Under the pieces are notes generated by a model that searched no databases, was not told the origin of the DNA, and was given only the letters and a program-made list of their open reading frames with translations. Shown in pieces: positions 1 through 5,458 of a stretch of 5,458 nucleotides of DNA. The stretch is taken from contig DATJRJ010000148.1 in assembly GCA_035504735.1 (NCBI GenBank), positions 1 through 5,458 on the forward strand, given 5' to 3'. The position numbers and the translations under genes are program-made. The DNA comes from JAJPIG01 sp035504735 (GTDB taxonomy: Bacteria > Desulfobacterota > Binatia > Binatales > Binataceae). Position 1 is the stretch's first letter; each line of letters begins with the position of its first letter.

Positions 1-630
1 GTTATAGCGGCACATGTCCGCGTTCCTCCAGCTATCGAAGCGATACTATCGGCCAACGACAACCGTGTGCAGGGATTTCTGGCTGCGGGTCATGTGTGCA
101 CGGTGATGGGCATCGACGAGTACCGGCCGCTCGTAGAGAAATTCAAAGTGCCGATAATCGTCACTGGTTTTGAGCCGGTAGACCTATTGCAAGGTGTAGC
201 GATGTGTGTGGCGCAACTCGAACAGAGCCGCGCCGCGGTTGAAAATCAATATGCGCGCTCCGTGAGAAACGAAGGGAATGTCTTCGCGCGCGATTTAATG
301 GCGGAAGTCTTCACCTGCGTTGATCGACGATGGCGCGGACTGGAAACTCTGCCAAAAAGCGGACTCGATCTCAGCGATCGTTATGCGGCCTTCGATGCGA
401 TTCGGCGGTTCGGTCTGACGAAGGCAGCTGCTAGCGAGCCAATAGAATGTCGCGCCGGCGAGGTACTACGAGGCCTGCTCAAACCTCCACAATGCCCCGC
501 CTTTGGAAAGTCGTGTACGCCGGATTCTCCGCTGGGTGCGCCGATGGTGTCAGCCGAAGGCGCCTGTGCCGCGTATTTTCACGCCGGTCGTCTCGCCGCG
601 GCCGCGACGGAGACGAAATGCGCGATCTAG
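1..630 (+). CDS. hypD: HypD, hydrogenase maturation iron-sulfur protein (3' part; N-terminus outside window)
   Basis: HypD is the scaffold that, with HypC, holds iron while two cyanides and one CO are attached to form the Fe(CN)2CO unit of [NiFe]-hydrogenases. The reading frame is open from base 1 and ends at TAG 628-630, giving 209 visible residues of a family usually about 370 long, so roughly 160 N-terminal residues are missing, including the GPGCPVC redox motif region. Seen directly: a VPPAIEAIL segment, GHVCTVMG, then GFEPVDLLQG, all typical of the middle domain. The C-terminal [4Fe-4S] signature is complete, with cysteine codons at 448, 493, 514 and 565, spacing C-x14-C-x6-C-x16-C, in the context CTPDSPLGAPMVSAEGACAAY. 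The protein therefore looks functional over the visible part. Its 3' end overlaps hypE by 13 bases, indicating one operon. About 13 extra residues follow the usual CAAY end, a small tail of no clear meaning. Confidence 0.96.
   Translation, partial: VIAAHVRVPPAIEAILSANDNRVQGFLAAGHVCTVMGIDEYRPLVEKFKVPIIVTGFEPVDLLQGVAMCVAQLEQSRAAVENQYARSVRNEGNVFARDLMAEVFTCVDRRWRGLETLPKSGLDLSDRYAAFDAIRRFGLTKAAASEPIECRAGEVLRGLLKPPQCPAFGKSCTPDSPLGAPMVSAEGACAAYFHAGRLAAAATETKCAI
609..612 (+). promoter_or_regulatory. Ribosome binding site that sets the hypE start
   Basis: GGAG lies five bases before the ATG at 618, inside the last codons of hypD. It supports 618 as the true hypE start over the much earlier in-frame ATG at 447, whose translation is an arginine-rich shadow of hypD. 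Confidence 0.6.
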
Positions 631-1685
631 ATCCGAACGGTTCTCCGGCTTCATTTAGCTGCCCATCGCCCGTTCCAAATCCTGAGGTCATCGTGCTTGG
701 TCATGGGAGCGGTGGGCGACTGACTGCGGAATTGGTGAGCAAGGTTTTTCTGCCTGCACTTTCCAATCCACTCCTGGATCGCCTCAATGACAGCACCGAA
801 TTAAACGTCGACGCGAGTCGCATCGTGTTCACTACAGATTCGTTTGTCGTGAATCCGCTTCGATTTCCGGGCGGAGATATCGGCGCGCTCGCGATCAACG
901 GCACGGTCAATGATCTGGCGGTTGCCGGTGGTCAGCCGATCGGCTTGTCGGCCGCATTTATCCTGGAAGAAGGGTTTCCTATTGCGGAACTCAAAGCGTT
1001 CGCACAATCAATGCGCACGGCTGCCGACCGTGCCGGCGTTGCGATAATCGCGGCGGATACGAAAGTCGTCGAGCGCGGCAAGGCGGACGGTCTTTTCATT
1101 ACGACCAGCGGGATCGGCGTCGTCGCACCTGGCGTTGAGCTCGGCGCCGAGCGAATCCAGGTTGGCGACGCTGTTTTGGTTAGCGGCCCGGTTGGAGATC
1201 ACGGGATCGCAGTGATGTCGGCGCGCGAGGGGCTTGAATTTCAGACCGCGATAGTGAGCGACAGCGCACCGCTCAACGGCCTGGTCGCTTCGATGCTCGA
1301 AACCGGCGGGGGGCTGCGATGCATGCGCGATCCGACGCGCGGCGGCGTTGCCACGGTCATAAACGAATTGGCGAAAAGCTCCGGCGTCGAAATACTCATC
1401 GAGGAAACGGTTGTACCGGCGCGCGACGGTGTTCGAGCAGCCTGCGAAATCCTCGGCCTCGATCCACTTTACGTCGCATGCGAGGGCAGACTGGTCGCGA
1501 TCGTAGACAGTGCAGATGCGGATAAATTACTTGCTGCAATGCGCCGTCATCCCCTTGGCAGCGACGCCTGCTGCATCGGGACCGTCAGGCGAAGCGGCAC
1601 GCCGCGAGTGCTACTGAGAACCGCGTTTGGAACGATCCGGATGCTCGACCTACTCTCCGGCTCTCAGCTTCCGCGCATTTGCTGA
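618..1685 (+). CDS. hypE: HypE, carbamoyl-dehydratase of hydrogenase maturation
   Basis: HypE accepts carbamoyl from HypF on its C-terminal cysteine and dehydrates it with ATP to thiocyanate, the cyanide source for the hydrogenase iron. The protein is 355 residues and has the PurM-like fold. Seen: GHGSGG at residues 28-33, TDSFVVNPLRFPGGDIG at 73-89, GTVNDLA at 95-101, ADTKVVERG at 146-154, GDAVLVSGPVGDHG at 183-196, MRDPTRGGVAT at 236-246, and the obligatory C-terminal PRIC at 352-355, so the thiol acceptor is intact. About 22 residues precede the usual start of the conserved core; I know such an N-terminal stretch from other proteobacterial-type HypE proteins. The common ANEG motif reads ACEG here (Cys288). 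The start at 618 is chosen for its GGAG site and coupling to hypD. The stop codon lies in the left arm of a stem-loop shared with the convergent atpG. Confidence 0.97.
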   Translation: MRDLDPNGSPASFSCPSPVPNPEVIVLGHGSGGRLTAELVSKVFLPALSNPLLDRLNDSTELNVDASRIVFTTDSFVVNPLRFPGGDIGALAINGTVNDLAVAGGQPIGLSAAFILEEGFPIAELKAFAQSMRTAADRAGVAIIAADTKVVERGKADGLFITTSGIGVVAPGVELGAERIQVGDAVLVSGPVGDHGIAVMSAREGLEFQTAIVSDSAPLNGLVASMLETGGGLRCMRDPTRGGVATVINELAKSSGVEILIEETVVPARDGVRAACEILGLDPLYVACEGRLVAIVDSADADKLLAAMRRHPLGSDACCIGTVRRSGTPRVLLRTAFGTIRMLDLLSGSQLPRIC

Positions 1686-1708
1686 AAGGTGCTTTAGTAA
1701 CCTTCAGC
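1681..1708. terminator. Stem-loop at the convergent hypE/atpG ends, possible bidirectional terminator
   Basis: GCTGAAAGGT (1681-1690) and ACCTTCAGC (1700-1708) are inverted repeats forming a nine-pair stem with one bulged A and a nine-base loop GCTTTAGTA. Both stop codons lie in the arms: hypE TGA at 1683-1685 and atpG TGA (read on the minus strand) at 1704-1706. Neither side is followed by a T tract, so it is not a classic intrinsic terminator. It may instead protect 3' mRNA ends or act with a termination factor. The role is inferred; the repeat itself is directly visible. Confidence 0.45.
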
Positions 1709-2564
1709 CTGACGCCAGTGCGGCGGAGCCGCTTATCAGGTCAAGAATTTCAGTGGTTACGGACTCCTGTCGGAGCCGCTGCATCAGTTTTGTAAGCTCA
1801 GCGGATTTGTTCTGGATGTTCTGATGCGCCGCTTCCATCGTGCGGAATCGGGTCGAGTTCTCGCTGAAGAATGATTGCATCGCGGCGTTCTCGAGCATTG
1901 CGAAAAAATATTCACCGCCCAGGTCGTCGAAGAGACGCTGTGGACGCAGGTTGATGATCGGAGCTAAGCGCGTGGAAGTCTTTTGCGCCACCGGCACCTC
2001 GAGCGGCAACAGGCGATGCCGCTCGACACGCCCCGATTGCCCCTCGGCATGTTGCGCGTAAATGACCTCGACTCCTGCGATCCGGCGCTCGCTGAACATC
2101 CGATAAATTTCCCCCGCGACGCGTCGTGCGGCGCCAGTCACTCCCGCACAATGAGTGGCCATCGGGATCACCAGATCCGTACTCAAGCCGCGTTCCGCGC
2201 AAATCTGGGCGCCGCGCGTTCCAATCACGATCAGCACGCAGCCGCCCTCGCCAGTGGCTACCGCACGCTCGGCCACGCGCAACACCTGATCATTAAAGCC
2301 ACCGCAAAGGCCGTGTTCGCCACAGAACACCACCACGCCAACTTTATTCGGTCGTGGCACGTCTTCGATTGCCTCGACCGAGACCAAGAGGGTTGCGGCT
2401 TCCGCCAATGCCTCGCGAATCAGCTCCGAGTAGCCATGAATTGCATCTAGAGATTTGAGCGCCTGCTGCATCTGCGACGCCGACATCGCTCGAATCGCCG
2501 CGACGATCTCGCGCAACTGATTGAGCGAAGTGATTCGGGTCGCAGTTTCGCGTTCTTGCGCCAT
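1704..2564 (-). CDS. atpG: Alternate F1Fo ATPase, F1 gamma subunit (central stalk)
   Basis: Gamma is the rotor shaft that couples c-ring rotation to conformational changes in the alpha/beta head. The product is 286 residues, normal for the family. Seen: an N-terminal helix starting with RITSLNQLREI (10-20), the GLCGGFN signature (85-91, usually GLCGGLN), a Rossmann-like middle, and a C-terminal helix with RLRQESVTTEILDLISGSAAL (263-283) matching the conserved gamma end. The N-terminal helix lacks the lysine-rich KKITKAM and AASKM pattern of housekeeping gamma subunits and reads REIVAAIRAMSASQM, which fits the alternate subfamily. It starts three bases after the atpA stop, with a weak GGA-type ribosome site inside atpA, so translation is probably coupled. 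No beta gene follows; the gene is the last of the cluster, as in N-ATPase operons where beta comes first. Confidence 0.95.
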   Translation of the reverse strand: MAQERETATRITSLNQLREIVAAIRAMSASQMQQALKSLDAIHGYSELIREALAEAATLLVSVEAIEDVPRPNKVGVVVFCGEHGLCGGFNDQVLRVAERAVATGEGGCVLIVIGTRGAQICAERGLSTDLVIPMATHCAGVTGAARRVAGEIYRMFSERRIAGVEVIYAQHAEGQSGRVERHRLLPLEVPVAQKTSTRLAPIINLRPQRLFDDLGGEYFFAMLENAAMQSFFSENSTRFRTMEAAHQNIQNKSAELTKLMQRLRQESVTTEILDLISGSAALASG

Positions 2565-2567
2565 GAG

Positions 2568-4124
2568 TTATTCCGTCGCTGGGGCGGTGTCCGCTTGAGG
2601 CAAGCTTGACGCCAGCTGCCCGATTGCCGCGACCAGCGCTGCGCGCGTGTGAGGCTCCAGTTCGCCGGTTGCATTGATTTGCGCCACCGCCTCCGCGGCC
2701 CGCTCATCAAGCCAGGGACTGAGTTTTGACAGCAGCTCGCTCACTTTCTCTAAGGAAAGCGGATCGAGCAGCCGCTCGTCGATCGCCACCAACAACGCCA
2801 CCTGATGCGCGAGCGACCGCGGGGCGAATTGCGGCTGCGTGAGAATCGCGCGGATTCGTCGCCCGTGTTCGATCTTCTCGCGAGTGCGCTCATCCACCAT
2901 CCCGCCGAAGCGTGTAAAGATTTCCAGTTCCAGGAACTGTGCATATTCGAGGCGCAGATTTTCGGCCAGTTTGCGCATGGCATGCGACTGCGTCTGGCCT
3001 CCCACGCGAGACACGCTCTTGCCGACATTGACTGCGGGCTTTTGCCCTTCATGAAACAGGCGCGGCTCGAGAACAATCTGCCCGTCGGTAATCGAAATTA
3101 AATTGGTTGGTATGTAGGCGGACAAGTTGCCTTCCTCCGTCGCTGCGATCGGCAGCGCCGTCAACGATCCGCCGCCACGCGCCTGGTTGAGCTTGGCGGC
3201 ACGTTCGAGCAGCCGCGAATGGATATAGAATATATCTCCCGGGTAAGCCTCACGGCCCGGCGGATTACGCAGCAGCAGCGAGAGTTGCCGATAGATGACG
3301 GCGTGCTTGCTCAGATCATCGATGATCAAGAGCGCATCGCCGCCGCGCTCCGAGAAATATTCTGCCATCGTACAGGCCGCATACGGAGCTAGCCACTGGA
3401 TTCCAGCCGGATCGTCCGCTGGCGCGAATACGAAAATTGATCTTTCCGGTGCGCCGTAGCGCTTGACCGCATCGATAACCTCACTCACAGACGAGGTCTT
3501 CTGTCCCACCGCACAGTAGACACAAACCACGTCGCTTTGGCGTTGATTGATCATCGAATCGATCGCGATCGCAGTTTTCCCGGTTTCACGATCGCCGATG
3601 ATCAATTCACGCTGGCCACGGCCGAGCGGCAGCATCGCGTCGATGACCAGCAGGCCAGTATGGAGCGCGGTGTTGACGAAATCGCGATCGACAATCGCCG
3701 GCGCCGGCCGCTCGACCGGCTCGACACCCGACGGCACGATCTCCGGACCCCCGTCCAGCGGAACACCGAGCGGGTTGACGATGCGCCCGAGCAGCTTGTC
3801 ACCTACCGGCACGCTCGCCACTGACCCGGTTCCGCGCACCAGGTTGCCCGCCCCGATGCCACTAGAGTCGCCGAGCATCGCGCAGCCGATCAAATCCGGG
3901 TCCAGCGCCAGCACGATTCCAACGACCGGTTGCCCGCCATCCGATTGTTCGAACAGCAGGAGTTCACCGAGCCGCGCTGCCGGCAGGCCGCGCACGCTGG
4001 CGACGTTATCGCTGACCCGTTCCACGCGCCCGACCAGGTCGAGTCGGGGAGCGGCTTGGAGCTGGTTCAGAAGCTGATCGGTCTTGCTCAGGCGATCTTT
4101 TACAGATTCAGCTAGCGTGTTCAT
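2568..4124 (-). CDS. atpA: Alternate F1Fo ATPase, F1 alpha subunit
   Basis: Alpha forms the F1 hexamer with beta and carries the non-catalytic nucleotide sites plus the arginine finger. The product is 518 residues, full length. Seen in order: an N-terminal helix (about 1-24), a beta-barrel domain with LVGRVERVSDNVASVRGLP (30-48), the Walker A loop GDRETGKT (177-184), YCAVGQKTSSV (203-213), the Walker B strand ALLIIDDLSKHA (264-275), the PGREAYPGDIFYIHSRLLERAA segment (289-310), SVSRVGGQTQ (370-379) with the arginine finger at Arg373, and the helical C-terminal domain. GQKTSS and the missing catalytic P-loop pattern of beta (GGAGVGKT) identify it as alpha. The Walker A position normally occupied by Gln is Glu180. 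The N-terminal helix, which in ordinary enzymes binds delta, is retained although no delta gene is present. The start overlaps the end of atpF by 17 bases; AGAG lies ten bases upstream of the ATG. Confidence 0.97.
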   Translation of the reverse strand: MNTLAESVKDRLSKTDQLLNQLQAAPRLDLVGRVERVSDNVASVRGLPAARLGELLLFEQSDGGQPVVGIVLALDPDLIGCAMLGDSSGIGAGNLVRGTGSVASVPVGDKLLGRIVNPLGVPLDGGPEIVPSGVEPVERPAPAIVDRDFVNTALHTGLLVIDAMLPLGRGQRELIIGDRETGKTAIAIDSMINQRQSDVVCVYCAVGQKTSSVSEVIDAVKRYGAPERSIFVFAPADDPAGIQWLAPYAACTMAEYFSERGGDALLIIDDLSKHAVIYRQLSLLLRNPPGREAYPGDIFYIHSRLLERAAKLNQARGGGSLTALPIAATEEGNLSAYIPTNLISITDGQIVLEPRLFHEGQKPAVNVGKSVSRVGGQTQSHAMRKLAENLRLEYAQFLELEIFTRFGGMVDERTREKIEHGRRIRAILTQPQFAPRSLAHQVALLVAIDERLLDPLSLEKVSELLSKLSPWLDERAAEAVAQINATGELEPHTRAALVAAIGQLASSLPQADTAPATE

Positions 4125-4860
4125 TGCGGTTAATCTCTTGGACGGCGTTAAGCAACGCGTCGTGCCAGTTGAAGCGGAGAATTGCGCTCGGAAATGTGAT
4201 TTTGGCGCCCGCGATGAGCGCCGGATCGCTGTTGAATTTAATGCCCGCCGCGGCGCCCACCCGTTTTTGGAGTTGTTCGTTCCATTGCGCTTCTTCAGCC
4301 GCGTCCAGCGTGTGAGCCGTCGTCACCAGCAGCGCATTTGCGCCGAGCTGTGAGGCGAGCGCGGCTCGCTCCTGCGCCGGCAAGCGGTCCAGATAATCCA
4401 GGACGCGAATCAGGAAAGCATGCTCGGTTGAAGGAAGAGCCAGTTCCCGGAGCAGCCGTTCCGCGAGATGCATCGCGAGCTCCACGGTCCGGGAAAACAA
4501 TTCTTGTGTGGCGGCGGCCCGTTCTTCGCTGAGTTGCGTGTTCGCCTGATTGTGGATCTTCTCGACTTCTGCGCGAGTCTCATCGATGGTTCTCTGACGT
4601 TCGGCGGCCAGCTGCGGGCGCTGTTCTTCGATCGCCTTCTGGCGCTCCGCTTCGATTCCTGCGCGCTGCGCCTGAAGCTCGTGCTCCAGGTCCAGGGCCT
4701 TTTGTTTTTCCGCCGATGCTACCGCTATGCCGCTCGCAATCTCCTCCTTACGGCGCGCGATCATCGCGCTGACCGGCTTGAAGAGAAAGCGCCCGAGCAG
4801 CCAGACGAGGATTAGAAAGTTGGTCGCCTGCAGCGCAAAGGTCCACCAACTGAAATTCAT
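4108..4860 (-). CDS. atpF: Alternate F1Fo ATPase, long b subunit with delta-like C-terminal domain
   Basis: This is the peripheral stalk that holds the F1 head still against the rotor. At 250 residues it is about 90 longer than an ordinary b. Seen: one N-terminal membrane helix (about residues 6-27), then FLFKPVSAMIARRKEEI typical of b, then a long charged Glu/Gln/Arg-rich coiled coil (about 35-138). From about 145 on the composition changes to a globular domain; residues 178-225 (LVTTAHTL, EQLQKRVGAAAGIKF, DPALIAGAKITF) match the pattern of the delta/OSCP C-terminal domain (VTSAxxL, LxxxxGxxVxL, DPSLIGGxxI). I infer that the missing delta function is built into this protein. Its ATG overlaps the atpE stop in an ATGA, and no Shine-Dalgarno sequence is visible, so it probably relies on ribosomes finishing atpE. 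The long b is typical of N-ATPase operons. Confidence 0.93.
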   Translation of the reverse strand: MNFSWWTFALQATNFLILVWLLGRFLFKPVSAMIARRKEEIASGIAVASAEKQKALDLEHELQAQRAGIEAERQKAIEEQRPQLAAERQRTIDETRAEVEKIHNQANTQLSEERAAATQELFSRTVELAMHLAERLLRELALPSTEHAFLIRVLDYLDRLPAQERAALASQLGANALLVTTAHTLDAAEEAQWNEQLQKRVGAAAGIKFNSDPALIAGAKITFPSAILRFNWHDALLNAVQEINRNEHAS

Positions 4861-5099
4861 CGCGCGAAAGGATTGGCAAATAGCAGCAGCAAGGCGACTA
4901 CCAGGCAGTAGATTGCCATGGTCTCGATCATTGCCAGGCCGACGAACAGCGTGCGCGACAGCGCGCCCGCAGCCTCGGGCTGCCGCGCGATACCCTCCAT
5001 CGCCGCCGCAATCGCGCGGCCTTCGGCCAGCGCCGGCGCGATCGAGCCGACAGCAACCGCGACCGCCGCGCCGATTATACTGAGCATTTGGACTGTCAT
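4857..5099 (-). CDS. atpE: Alternate F1Fo ATPase, c subunit (rotor ring proteolipid)
   Basis: The c subunit forms the membrane ring that carries H+ or Na+. The product is 80 residues: helix 1 (about 6-36), the polar loop ARQPEA (38-43), helix 2 (about 50-75) and a C-terminal ANPF. The essential carboxylate is Glu59 in IETMAIY. Aligned on RQPEA with the Na+ ring of Ilyobacter tartaricus, the Gln32 ligand is replaced by Glu26, Glu65 by Glu59, Ser66 by Thr60, Thr67 by Met61, and Tyr70 by Tyr64. A second carboxylate in helix 1 is a hallmark of N-ATPase c subunits. The glycine motif of helix 1 is largely alanine (Ser19, Ala21, Ala23, Ala25). The ATG at 5099 has a strong GGAGGTGG site seven bases away; a longer frame to 5261 only shadows atpB. 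It ends in an ATGA overlap with atpF. Confidence 0.97.
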   Translation of the reverse strand: MTVQMLSIIGAAVAVAVGSIAPALAEGRAIAAAMEGIARQPEAAGALSRTLFVGLAMIETMAIYCLVVALLLLFANPFAR

Positions 5100-5106
5100 C
5101 TTCTTC

Positions 5107-5114
5107 CCACCTCC
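5107..5114 (-). promoter_or_regulatory. Strong ribosome binding site of atpE
   Basis: Read on the minus strand, GGAGGTGG sits seven bases before the atpE ATG, just after the atpB stop. It is the strongest Shine-Dalgarno site in the cluster. This fits the need for many c copies per complex, whereas atpF has no visible site of its own. Confidence 0.7.
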
Positions 5115-5115
5115 C

Positions 5116-5458
5116 TCATTTCTCGATCGCACCGAGACCACCGCCGATATAGACTGCGGCCAAAACGCTGAAGATATAAGCCTGTACCAACCCAACAAGA
5201 ATTCCGAACGCCATGAATGGAATCGGCACCAGCAGGCCCGCCAGCCCCACGACGATCGCAACTATTAGTTCGCCACTCATGATATTTCCGAATAGCCGCA
5301 TAGCCAGGGAGAAGGATCGAGTCAGCTCGGACAGGATATTGAACGGCAACATAATCGGATTCGGCTTGAGATAGCCCTTCAGGTACGCGCCGAGCCCTTG
5401 CATGCGCACGCCGTAAAAATGCACCGATAGAAAAACTATCGTGGCCAGCGCGCCTGGC
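5116..5458 (-). CDS. atpB: Alternate F1Fo ATPase, a subunit (C-terminal part; start outside window)
   Basis: Subunit a forms the two half-channels and the stator arginine that discharges each passing c carboxylate. The frame stays open to the right edge and ends at TGA (5116-5118), leaving 113 residues of a protein usually about 220-270 long. Seen: an amphipathic stretch followed by SELTRSFSLAMRLFGNIMSGELI, where the Arg of AMRLFGN (codon 5296-5298) matches E. coli Arg210 and the Glu of SGELI matches Glu219. Next is a hydrophobic helix and VQAYIFSVLAAVYI, matching the LQAFIF segment with E. coli Gln252. The position of E. coli His245 is Gly here (FGILV), which is common outside enterobacteria. 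A GTG at 5424 is not the start, since the conserved helix continues upstream of it in frame. It lies 16 bases from atpE. Confidence 0.95.
   Translation of the reverse strand, partial: PGALATIVFLSVHFYGVRMQGLGAYLKGYLKPNPIMLPFNILSELTRSFSLAMRLFGNIMSGELIVAIVVGLAGLLVPIPFMAFGILVGLVQAYIFSVLAAVYIGGGLGAIEK

Noticed and set aside
447..617. Upstream extension of the hypE frame (57 extra residues from an ATG at 447)
   Set aside because: The stretch is Arg-rich, lies wholly inside the conserved [4Fe-4S] region of hypD in another frame, and has no HypE homology; the ATG at 618 has a proper ribosome site.
1983..2450. 155-codon plus-strand open frame opposite atpG
   Set aside because: No recognisable domain, unusual His/Arg-rich composition, and it is fully antisense to conserved gamma sequence.
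2565..2567. Missing beta subunit gene as a deletion
   Set aside because: In alternate ATPase operons beta (atpD) comes first and epsilon second, so its absence next to gamma is expected rather than a loss.
3550..3575. GCGATCGC palindrome as a cyanobacterial HIP1-type repeat
   Set aside because: I noticed it as a lone site within atpA coding sequence rather than as an abundant repeat; it does not support a cyanobacterial origin.
3547..4077. 176-codon plus-strand open frame opposite atpA
   Set aside because: Ser/Arg/Pro-rich low-complexity product antisense to a highly conserved gene; a typical shadow in GC-rich DNA.
4857..5099. Calling the ATPase Na+-translocating outright
   Set aside because: The ligand set is only partly kept (Met61 replaces Thr) and a double carboxylate can bind H+, so specificity cannot be decided from sequence.
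5100..5261. Longer c subunit start at 5261
   Set aside because: The added residues are Trp/Arg/Ser-rich and overlap the conserved end of atpB in another frame; the ATG at 5099 has a strong Shine-Dalgarno site and gives the normal c length of 80.
5422..5424. GTG at 5424 as the start of atpB
   Set aside because: The frame continues upstream to the window edge with hydrophobic residues (ALATIVFLS) expected of the preceding membrane helix, so the gene is simply cut off.

Overview
The window holds the ends of two convergent gene clusters with almost no free DNA. The left third (plus strand) has the 3' part of hypD and a complete hypE, the maturation genes that build the Fe(CN)2CO part of [NiFe]-hydrogenase active sites. 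The right two thirds (minus strand, read right to left) has five consecutive F-type ATPase genes in the order a (atpB, 5'-truncated by the window edge), c (atpE), b (atpF), alpha (atpA), gamma (atpG). The two clusters meet tail to tail. Only 18 bases separate their stop codons, and an imperfect inverted repeat spans that gap and both stops.

The ATPase is not the housekeeping enzyme. There is no separate delta gene between b and alpha. The b protein is about 250 residues long and carries a delta-like C-terminal domain. The gamma gene ends the cluster with no beta/epsilon after it. The c subunit has a glutamate in both helices. These features fit the alternate F1Fo ATPases ('N-ATPases'), whose known operon order is atpD-C-Q-R-B-E-F-A-G. 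I therefore infer that beta, epsilon and the small membrane proteins AtpQ and AtpR lie just beyond the right edge. The visible genes cover most of Fo (a, c ring, peripheral stalk) and part of F1 (alpha, gamma). The c ring would carry ions past the essential arginine of subunit a and turn gamma inside the alpha/beta head.

HypD and HypE act in the cytoplasm. HypE uses ATP to turn carbamoyl on its C-terminal cysteine into thiocyanate, and the cyanide goes to iron held on the HypC-HypD complex. hypD and hypE overlap and are surely co-transcribed. hypC is expected upstream of the window.

The DNA is moderately GC-rich, tightly packed, and uses Shine-Dalgarno sites. A Gram-negative bacterium able to use H2, with an accessory second ATPase, is likely. 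The sequence alone does not fix the phylum. No RNA gene, mobile element, CRISPR array or promoter was seen, and no stretch above 300 bases lacks a gene. The points most worth a second look are the ion-binding site and alanine-rich helix of the c subunit, the b-delta domain architecture, and the shared stem-loop at the convergent gene ends.
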